A stretch of DNA of 64,000 nucleotides from Serratia sp. AKBS12 (GTDB lineage: Bacteria; Pseudomonadota; Gammaproteobacteria; Enterobacterales; Enterobacteriaceae), in the NCBI RefSeq assembly GCF_024793895.1, contig NZ_JANUSB010000015.1:1974695-2038694 (forward strand). The letters are read 5' to 3'. The notes under the pieces were generated by a model. That model was not told where the DNA came from. It ran no database searches and saw nothing but the letters and a program-made list of their open reading frames with translations. This document shows, one piece after another, positions 51,201 through 57,500 of this stretch; position 1 is the first letter of the stretch, and every line of letters begins with the position of its first letter. The translations under genes were made by a program, and so were the position numbers.

Positions 51201-53015
51201 ACGCAGACGGTAAAGCGCGGAAAGGTTTTTCAATGAACAATTCATGGTAGTCGCAGATTCGGACGCATTCGCCATTTTCCACAACGCAAGCAATTCTATC
51301 CCATTGACGCCAAAGGCGCGCTTAATGACAGCCAGCTGATGAGCTTGAGCTTGAGTAATAAGGGTCGCATCGGGATTTAAATTTAGGGACGTCCCGTCGG
51401 CAGAAAATGCCTTTCCGTTCAACAGTGGGGTGTTAAAAAGACGATTAAAAGGCGAAGGCTGATGCTCTTCTGCAATCAGACTGATGTCTCTGTTTGCCAA
51501 AACCCGCGCTTTATCGCTGTCAATTTGGTATCGCTCCTTATAGTGTTTGGCATAAAAAATCTGTTCTAACGTCGAGTTGTTGATCTCCATGTCTGCAAAA
51601 TGTGTTGCATCGGCGATATCTAGGATCTCTTCCGGCGTCATACCGATGACTTTGTAGAGACGAATGGCTTTATTCAGTTTAAGTAATAAAAGGTCCTGGT
51701 TTATATTTTTCGCTTTAAAAGTAACATCACTAAAAACAGCTTTCCCGTTGGCCCATGTACGGCCTAATGTAATAGTTACTTTTGAAATCAGCTTTTCTTC
51801 CGTCAAATTCAAGGGAATTTTATAATATTTATTTTGTAATTCTTCAGCGGAAGATATGTAGGCTAGATCGGTGCTGCCGTCACCTCCAGTGCCTACTGTC
51901 AGTTGATATATATCAGTCGGCATGTCATTGAAAAGAACCTCAAGAACGAACTTATCGCCCTGAGGGAAAAGATTCACATACTCAAGGAAGGAATAACTGG
52001 TATTTTTACCATAAATTCTATTTATCTCAACAAACGACAACCCATCGTTTTTTGGATAGATAAGGGTGTCATTTTTATAATTAAATTCAAATCCATCATA
52101 CAGACCAATCAGTGAGCGAAGCTCGTCATAAGAAAGACCATAATAATGCGCAAGTTTAACCGGATGCACGAAGTCGGTGACATCTATATTGCCAAAATTC
52201 GTTTCAACCAGGTTACTGGCATTACTTTCAGTAATTTCTTCCGTGAGAATGTTGTACAACTTGGGAGAAATACCGTATTCAAAGGCCAAAAGTGCGGCTG
52301 GATTAAAAATATTGCCAACATCGGGGTCCTTCGTCAGTAGCGATAAATTTTCATCCTGAGACAGTATTGCCAGGCGGAGGGTCTCATGCGGTAAATGGAA
52401 AGGATTTTCACCCATCTTGCAATACGTTGACAGCAGTTGCATCGCCTCATCGTTATTTTTCGATGTTGCCGCCATCATATTTTTTAGCACAATGTCATTG
52501 GCAAGCGAGAGAGTAGAGATTTCACCGGTCAGGTTTTTCTGGTTGAGGACCAGTGATTTCAGATCTGGACGGCGATGATCAAGATGGTACTCTTTATCGA
52601 TACCTGTCGCTGAATGGAGATTTTTTGCCTCCCGGTATAACTCGGTAAGGTAACCCGCCGGCGAAAACATAGAAGCCACTGAACCGGGTTTTGCGAAAGA
52701 AAATGCACGTCCCCCCAAGAGTTCCTCGTAACCACGTTCTTCTGAAGACGGTTGAACGCCCAGAGAAACCATACTTTTCAACTGTGGATTGGCGCGCGAC
52801 AACACCGCAATTTCATCTTTCTTGTTCTCTTTTAACGCCTCCTGGACGGCCTCATAAAGGTAATTAGCTTCATCCCTCGTCAAGGCGCCATTAGAGATTG
52901 CCTTTATCTCTCCGAGAGACAGTGGTAACAGATCGGCTAAGGTGACATTGTTACGAATATTCTGGGTTCCGTTGAACAGATTGATTTTTTGCAGCAAAGA
53001 AGTTACGCGATCCAT
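45222..53015 (-). CDS. tcdA: Tc toxin A component (TcdA/SepA-like pore-forming translocator)
   Basis: 2597-residue subunit that forms the pentameric cell-binding injection channel. N-terminal VRP1-type region (about 20-280: AFSFAKPGSVASMFSPAGYLTELYREAKNL, YHLDHRRPDLKSLVLNQ), alpha-helical shell with receptor-binding inserts, a neuraminidase-like region (about 1130-1330: VENAVKNYMTQFEQVASLEVISGYH, RRYYWRKLDYSKF), and the C-terminal pore-forming domain with long helices (about 2050-2420) ending in TDIIFHIRYTIL, the usual Tc A-subunit terminus. Start at 53015 has AAGGAT at good spacing. Contains a G10 tract and a tandem helical repeat. Its upstream region is a duplicated 211-bp unit with IS debris rather than an obvious native promoter. 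Confidence 0.95.
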   Translation of the reverse strand: MDRVTSLLQKINLFNGTQNIRNNVTLADLLPLSLGEIKAISNGALTRDEANYLYEAVQEALKENKKDEIAVLSRANPQLKSMVSLGVQPSSEERGYEELLGGRAFSFAKPGSVASMFSPAGYLTELYREAKNLHSATGIDKEYHLDHRRPDLKSLVLNQKNLTGEISTLSLANDIVLKNMMAATSKNNDEAMQLLSTYCKMGENPFHLPHETLRLAILSQDENLSLLTKDPDVGNIFNPAALLAFEYGISPKLYNILTEEITESNASNLVETNFGNIDVTDFVHPVKLAHYYGLSYDELRSLIGLYDGFEFNYKNDTLIYPKNDGLSFVEINRIYGKNTSYSFLEYVNLFPQGDKFVLEVLFNDMPTDIYQLTVGTGGDGSTDLAYISSAEELQNKYYKIPLNLTEEKLISKVTITLGRTWANGKAVFSDVTFKAKNINQDLLLLKLNKAIRLYKVIGMTPEEILDIADATHFADMEINNSTLEQIFYAKHYKERYQIDSDKARVLANRDISLIAEEHQPSPFNRLFNTPLLNGKAFSADGTSLNLNPDATLITQAQAHQLAVIKRAFGVNGIELLALWKMANASESATTMNCSLKNLSALYRLRLLAEVHHLSVEELVFLTRVSPWKTSKVVNQEDETIAERIKFFYRISQWLTERRWTVAMIFLMTTDQYSNTMTPEIQELKQILREGLLTTDYLEKYEGINAEKRAELTSEEEWNTVTSIIAAAVQLDSDEKARLILQWANGIQPDGMNTEAFLSLVRKTENTADEEKKIAQFFQCLAQLSLIINTLMLTEGELSLMLNKPSALDSRATTLQHDIMTLYKIAHFHDKLHQANTHMSEVLTCLREGTLSAEQLARAMDLDPKAVAQALKLVKGKKHLRETEIKCGIEAAHVLEALRNGQISPQQLACALDLDLDIISPSLKKITSDVASVFSGWEEVEEVLQWMEVATMLHITPAGVFALSELHVNDDVVTYSTWVNLAEMMEAGLDNRQVEALQAVLDERISRAVCGWYIKNGAPAFVNDRDTLYSYLLIDNQVSSQVKTTPIAEAIASIQLYINRALNNLESGVDNKVKSRQFFADWDRYNKRYSNWAGVSQLVYYPENYIDPTIRVGQTQMMDNLLGQISQGELTQHTVENAVKNYMTQFEQVASLEVISGYHDNVDPYTGLTYLIGRDTENRRYYWRKLDYSKFNKLSGTFPANAWSEWKSIDMGVNPINDWIRPVIWQGKLWAIWVERKELTEPDDASVKIKLGETVSEISVREMSLKKRFVYELKLSHIQLDGTWSQPYTIVLENKLKQFNDTSTTVEEEATGFYCAGILSEERLVVVFHTVQKVIKKIITVYSDLRTKEGEISEGHLKDRLDSECVKKISPSIVLDYKADKKDVGLDSIWGERSYSLLTGGKVTDVKVTEGTDNLSVSFSARIRVVWNGTSGELSQYQMDAIKLISNGKMGGKYIVHDRIKTSFPNKVSVYAVIEYIGVQQNVLYIYSPRFKFARTQHDILIKDESNGTHYKFTGERLTHAPNLLKVNNIPGHVSMRNLTITLSVDLSGIKYSLTVIDAHKIDTELSEQDVKVSIELPGETSDWLLFSADKNAEKPLPIAMFSETIYTFSNLSFTIPKAASTRINVTLVARAGGGVFLGKQTGFFQVLAQADVTEMAIIKETAEGAQYLQTGPCRVRLNTLFARQLTVRANQGINAVLSMETQQLPEPNMGQGNYISVTIPSYDSSIHRDRRISLYFRAGDELKDRLIGCWQGMLGTHIQHVNLFIPLSSTKNGDPIDFPNSSQIGKEKKGVNLVLSYQNSPDVVLLAYISVYDKINGSKKTNPVNLWVSSIAVQASGIDKGFNVALDLLHQAPMDFTGANALYFWEMFFYVPMMIFHRLFRENRFEDAQQWIKYIWDPAGYFSHGEPTHYQWNCRPLEEDTSWNSSPLDSIDPDAVSQSDPMHYKVYVFMCQLDLLIERGDTAYRELQRDSLNEAKMWYTQTSSLLGYEPFLSEGQWHEPALTDAAESTGKRQAALLALRQGRAEGNLFTANSLTALFLPEMNEKLMQYWLTLKQRLYNLRHNLSIDGQPLLLPIFAPPADPKALLTAMAVSSQGGATLPPVFLPLYRFQPMLENAKNLVSQLIQFGSTLLNLIERQDAEKLSELLQTQGNALVLQNIELQQKTIEEVDSEIKALNKSLEGALFRKQHYDALIKNGMSALEITEAVFSGLAQTSVAASIIPRVAGHFANLPPNIYGFAVGGMKFGSPFNAAAALLETGSHGANLVSLATGTAARNERRREEWELQAGSLAIECEQIKQQIQSAELRAVAAEMQKGLLELQQKHHQQQLTFLQNKFSNKALYSWLRGRLATIYRQFYDLTLSRCLMAQATFEYHFNLQDGNFIKPGAWKSSQAGLMSGETLMLSLAQMEEVYLKKDKRVLEITRTVSLAERYKALDEKSFTLDEEVAKQLDAGKGEVGTLEDSLKVKDNSLIASINLKGLNIQDDYPDESLGKIKRIKQISVTLPLLMGPYEDVQAVLRYGGSAKVPQGCNAIAVSHGMNDSGQFQLDFNDARYLPFEGIPVDDMGLLSLSFPNATGKQKVILQSLTDIIFHIRYTIL
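48113..48122 (-). repeat. Homopolymer of ten G in the tcA coding strand
   Basis: Ten C on the plus strand; on the coding strand they encode three consecutive glycines (residues about 1632-1634) plus the first base of valine. The gene is in frame with ten. Confidence 0.95.
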
Positions 53016-53059
53016 GGGATATCCTTAGTTACCAAATTTAAATGGGATGCTTGCATTTA

Positions 53060-53167
53060 CTACACCACCTTAGCGGCCTCGCGGCACACATCTTTGACGG
53101 TGCGCCCGGCTTCGACAGACTTCAGAACGGCGATGATCTGGTGCTCGGTGAATCGGATTTTACGCAT
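53060..53167 (-). pseudogene. IS407-group (IS3 family) orfA 5' fragment, copy 1
   Basis: Minus-strand MRKIRFTEHQIIAVLKSVEAGRTVKDVCREAAKVV-stop: the first 30 residues match the HTH start of IS3-family OrfA proteins, then run out of homology at the tcA leader. Confidence 0.8.
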
Positions 53168-53270
53168 AGCGATCTCCACAAGTGACATAATCAGTATGTC
53201 GGAAGATCTCTAAATACGCGATCCATGGGATATCCTTAGTTACCAAATTTAAATGGAATGCTTGCATTTA

Positions 53271-53378
53271 CTACACCACCTTAGCGGCCTCGCGGCACAC
53301 ATCTTTGACGGTGCGCTCGGCTTCGACAGACTTCAGAACGGCGATGATGTGGTGCTCGGTGAATCGGATTTTACGCAT
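53271..53378 (-). pseudogene. IS407-group (IS3 family) orfA 5' fragment, copy 2
   Basis: Second copy of the same fragment in the tandem duplication, with a few substitutions (for example H-to-H-I and A-to-S level changes). Confidence 0.75.
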
Positions 53379-53487
53379 AGCGATCTCCACAAGTGACATA
53401 ATCAGTATGTCGGAAGATCTCTAAAAGTGAATGACGCGGATTACAGGTATGCTTACATGCTCATCGCAGAACAATACAGGTGTCCCA

Positions 53488-53575
53488 ATGAAAAAAGAAA
53501 TTTCAGCGCAGAGTTTAAACGCGAATCCGCTCAACTGGTCCTTGATCAGAACTACACCGTTGCAGCTGCTGTTAC
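53488..53575 (+). pseudogene. IS3-family orfA 5' fragment ([17 protein letters not shown] type)
   Basis: A different IS3-family OrfA: read with one base restored in the A run after the ATG at 53488, the frame gives [27 protein letters not shown]. It is cut where the relaxase pseudogene begins. Confidence 0.75.
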
Positions 53576-55136
53576 CAACGGTACGAACCGCATCCGGCAG
53601 GCCCCTGGTACAAATGACCAATAAAAAATCGCTGCCATTTACGTACCCTGTGCCTCCCCATTTTCTCAAACGCCTTCTGAATAGCGTTCCGTTCGGAACG
53701 CTCCTTACCACACTCGTTGATATACAAGTGAAAAATTTCTGGAACACAAGGGAAAACAAAACCGCTGACCATATGCGCCCTGGACTCCGGATGATTGACG
53801 CTGATCCGCTGTTCTTGAAGCCCCGTGGCCAACCACTTCCAAAACTCATCGTCTGCATTTTCCATCTCATGCTGCCGCTGACTTATCGCCATCTGTTCGG
53901 ATCCCTGATGGCTTAAATCAGGTTGAACAAGGGGTTGTGCAACTGGCTTTTCAAGTGGAAGAGGTTCGGCAATAGATTCTGTTAGAAAAGGCACGGGATC
54001 ATCAGCTCTATCAATATCAGTGCTAATATCAGTTGCTGACTGCTGGCTCCCTTCCGATGGATGTACCTCACTCTGAGGGGCGTCACCTTTATCAAAGGGA
54101 TCTGAAGCAGCTGGTCCCAATACGCTGACATTCATCAGCGAAAGCAGTGTCTGCATATCTTCCTCAACCTCAACAGCAGGCTCTGGTGCAACAATCATTT
54201 CGGCCAGCGGTAAATCATTAACGGGTGCATCCAGCGCAGAGCTCAGAAGTACATCACCCGGTGGAACAACCATGGCTCCTTCAGAGCTGACTGCAGCTGC
54301 AGTGTCAGCACCGTCTTCCAGGTCGTTAATAGCAGCCGGATCTCCCGACACAGCACTTTGCAAATCAATACCAGGTACACTGCTCTCCAGCGCACCCTGT
54401 GCAACAGGTTCACCAACAAGGTCTGGCGACGTCTCTGCCGGCGCGGGCATGGAAGAAGAAGGAATGGCAACGGCCGCTAGTTTTGCAATGGCATCACCGC
54501 GCGCCAGCTTGACAGCTTCCTTGACTATTTCATCAATCACCGGCAACGAGCTAGGTTGGCCTGAAGCTATCAGCATCACCGCATGCGCCGCGGTTGGCAG
54601 GGTAGACGCCAGTTGACAGCTTCCGCTGGCAACAGACGATAGGCAATCAACGCCCTTTGGCTTGTCGTGATGGTCGGATCCGGTGACACCGGTTTGAACC
54701 GAAAACGGTAAGGTTCGGCGGGAACGGTCACACCGGGTAACCACGGGTGGCCACTCTGCAGTTCACCCTCTATCTGCGCGAGTTGGGGCAGATAACGCCA
54801 GAGCGCCGCGTAAAACACCACCGCGTTCCAGAGAATATTTTGCGCTGACTGCTCCTCCGGCGCCGCACCCGGCGGCAGCATATGGCCTTTGGCCAGACGA
54901 ACGGCGTAGGTCGTCGTCTGCAGCGTAATATCAACCAGCCCGCCTTCATTGGCATATTCGCCTTGCCGGGTTGCTGGCAGCACCTGCATCAGTGTCACCA
55001 GGTGATGCAGCGGCTGCGCGGCGAACTGCGGCATAAAATAACCGGCCGGTCCTGTCGGCGATGAAGGTGCTGATGATTTTGCTCTGGTCGATACCTCACG
55101 GGTGCCGACCAGCAGTTCCTTGATAGCCTTCAACAT
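53572..55136 (-). pseudogene. traI: TraI-like relaxase of an integrative conjugative element (MobH type), frameshifted
   Basis: N-terminal part 55136-54610: MLKAIKELLVGTREVSTRAKS ... EGGLVDITLQTTTYAVRLAKGHMLPPGA ... PYRFRF, resembling the TraI_2 domain. A frameshift near 54610 moves the frame to PTAAHAVMLIASGQPSSLPVIDEIVKEAVKLARGD, then a low-complexity acidic linker and the conserved C-terminal domain FWKWLATGLQEQRISVNHPESRAHMVSGFVF ... AFEKMGRHRVRK. The 3' end is truncated by IS debris. Its start overlaps the helicase stop by seven bases, so the two were one transcript. The usual HD/3H metal motif is not evident. Confidence 0.75.
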
Positions 55137-55854
55137 GCCGGTATATCCCCTTCCCCGTCATTAGCGGCGGCTTCGTCAAGGAGTACCTGCAGCAACCCGT
55201 TAATGACCAGCACTTTTCTCGCGCGAGTTACCGCCACATACAGCAGATTGGTTTCGTCAGTGCGCTCATCCTCAGGCAACAGCGGGTCAGTGATATCGGC
55301 AAAGTTCTCGTTCAGGACGACCACCGGCCACTCCAGTCCCTTGCTGCGGTGCACCGTCGTACCGTGACCTGGGCCTGAGCTTCGTCCGTGACGGCATGTT
55401 CACGCATCACCTGCAGTTTCTGCGGCAACGGGAAATACTGTTCAAGCAGGCGTAAACCCTGGTTCATTTCCAGATCTTTCGTGGCCTTGGCCACCGACTC
55501 GAACTCCTTAAAATCGGGGTACTCCCGCGACAACGCCGGCGAACACATCCGTTCAGGCATGTCTGCAGAGAACCAGTACAGATTCTCGAGCTCTTCGGTC
55601 TTGTAGCCAGCGATACCGCCGACCCAGAACACCTTCTGCCCTGCCAGGCTGGCATCCAGCGCCGCCCCAATCACGCCGGCAATGGTTCGGCTTAATACCG
55701 TGACGTGCTCTCCCCGGTTTTCCTCTGGCAATCGTGTAACCACAGCGTCTTCCCCGCCATCGCCCACGACGGGCAGCGTTTCTCCCTGGCGGGCCAGCAG
55801 CATGTTTGCCACGCTGGCCACCGCTGGCCCGAACCGGAAACTGTGAGTCAGATT
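55130..55854 (-). pseudogene. UvrD-like helicase C-terminal part, frameshifted (ICE-associated)
   Basis: Read on the minus strand from the Tn3 junction: HSFRFGPAVASVANMLL (motif IV), a long middle, then after a frameshift near 55355 VHRSKGLEWPVVVLNENF (motif V) and LLYVAVTRARKVLVIN (motif VI). The N-terminal half with Walker motifs is missing, removed by the Tn3-family insertion. Overlaps traI at its 3' end. Confidence 0.8.
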
Positions 55855-57013
55855 GGGGTTCTACGCCGGAACCCCAGATTTTTCCGTTATTCCACAACCA
55901 GCGTATCCAGGTCAATAATTTCATTGCTGCTCTGGAAGGTATAATGCCCGTTCAGCAAAATGTGCTGCCAGGCCACCGGTGATATCCGGGCCAGAGACTC
56001 AATGCCCCTGGCATTGCCTTCCGCTTCCAGTCGTTCCAGCAATCGTGACAGGATCGCCGAGTTGTAATACACGATCGCGTTGGAAATCAGCCGTCCGCAC
56101 TGGTTACTGATATCTGTTTCAATGTCATTTTTCCCGGTTAACTCCTTCTTTCCGCCGACCTTGGCCACTGCGGCACGCAGCTGGTGATAAGATTCAATCC
56201 GGTTCTGTGAACGCCGGATATTGCGTTCCAGCTGCGGATCGCGCAGATACTTCAGCGTGTAGATGCTGCGTACCAGCCGGTCATATTCAAATAGTGCCTG
56301 CCGCGTCGGATTGGTCATGGTGTACGTGCACAGTTTGCGGACCAGCGTCCCCTGCGTCATTTCTTTCAGCCCCAGCGTGGCGACGATACGATCGAGATTG
56401 ATTTTCTCGCGGATGATAAGGTCCCGGTCAATCTGTCCGGCGGGCTGGATCAGGCCTTTTTTATAGGCCGACGGATCTCTGATACAGTACAGCTCCTGTA
56501 ACTGCCGGTTCAGGTCCGTAAAATGAGGTTCAAAGCGCAGGCCAAACCAGTGCAGGATCGCAAAGTTGGCTTTGTTGATGCTGTGCATGTCGCCGGTGAT
56601 GGCCGTAAGTTTCACCTCTGAGGTATTGCGGTACCAGATATCAAAGACATGGTGGGCTTCATAGTCGTTTGTGCCAATCAGGTAACCGTTTATCGGGATG
56701 TGGTTACACAGCAGCGTGTAGGCGACCATGCCTTTACCGCGACCGAAGTATTTACTCGAATGTCGGGCCTTTACTGTCGGTCGTTCGACGCCAAACGTCT
56801 GTCCGTCAATGGCACTATAAAGCGTTTCCGGATCAAACGAATAGTGCGGGGAAATCGGCAGAGCCTCTATGGCATCGGTGATGCAGTCATTGGCTGCGAG
56901 CAGTGATGCTAAACGAAGGTACTGCTCGTACGTAGTTTCCAGCACATGGAAAGTAATAACGCTGGTTCGCGCCATGACATGATTGCCATGATTCATCGCC
57001 TGAGCAACGATGA
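55855..57013 (-). mobile_element. tnpA: Tn3-family transposase fragment
   Basis: From 57013 to the stop at 55887, about 375 codons of a Tn3-family TnpA C-terminal catalytic region: VIVAQAMNHGNHVMARTSVI, SAIDGQTFGVERPTVKARHSSKYFG, LTAITGDMHSINKANFAILHWFG, GRLISNAIVYYNSAILSRLLE and ISPVAWQHILLNGHYTF. The end of the transposon seems to be GGGGTTCTACGCCGG at 55855, where the helicase homology stops. The 5' two thirds are missing beyond the IS26-like end at 57015. Confidence 0.85.
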
Positions 57014-57014
57014 C

Positions 57015-57278
57015 GGCATGGTTGCAAAAATCCCGATGTGATGAACTTATCATCCCCTTTTGCTGACGGAGCAGCGCATGAATCCATTCAAAGGCCGACA
57101 TTTTCAGCGTGACATCATTCTGTGGGCGGTACGCTGGTACTGGCGTAATCCTTCCGATTTTTGCCCGTGGCACATTGATGAAATCTACGTAAAGGTCAAT
57201 GGGCGCTGGGCTTATCTTTACCGGGCCGTTGACAACAGGGGCCGCACTGTCGATTTTTACCTCTCCCCGCGCCGTAAC
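57015..57278 (+). mobile_element. IS26-like (IS6 family) remnant, 5' part
   Basis: Terminal repeat GGCATGGTTGCAAA at 57015-57028 (IS26: GGCACTGTTGCAAA), then the transposase start at 57078 (MNPFKGRHFQRDIILWAVRWYWRNPSDFCPWHIDE ...). Reading stops at RRN (57278). Between AVRWY and WRNPSD about 43 residues present in IS26 transposase are missing in frame. Opposite orientation to the copy at 60358. Confidence 0.88.
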
Positions 57279-57500
57279 TTATTTTCCTGGTATCAGTACG
57301 CAAATCTCACTTTTTAATCTATATTAAGTTGCAGACTACAAAACATCCATTAAAGAGTGTGATGGACGCTAATTAGTTGTTATTTAAGATATATATGAAT
57401 AGATAGTTTCACTGCAAATTTATACCTCATGCTTACTGCCTTTCTTCTGAAGGACAATTAAGCCTCTAATTACGCTATAAGTTTCAATGTGAGGACTCAG
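57279..57500 (+). promoter_or_regulatory. AT-rich leader of the Ig-repeat protein gene
   Basis: No gene. AT-rich DNA between the IS remnant and the next start; presumably holds its promoter, although I cannot single out -35/-10 boxes with confidence. A GAGGA ribosome site sits at 57490-57494. Confidence 0.4.

Larger units (their letters stand above)
53005..53425. repeat. Tandem duplication of a 211-bp unit at the 5' end of tcA
   Basis: Unit 1 (53005-53215) and unit 2 (53216-53425) differ at about three bases. Each contains the tcA ribosome site, its ATG and first three codons, and an IS3-family orfA 5' fragment. The distal copy of the start would read only MDRVFRDLPTY before a stop. Confidence 0.9.

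Noticed and set aside
55312..55821. Independent small gene upstream of the helicase motif V segment
   Set aside because: Its product is the helicase middle region in a different frame; joining through one frameshift restores a single UvrD-like protein.
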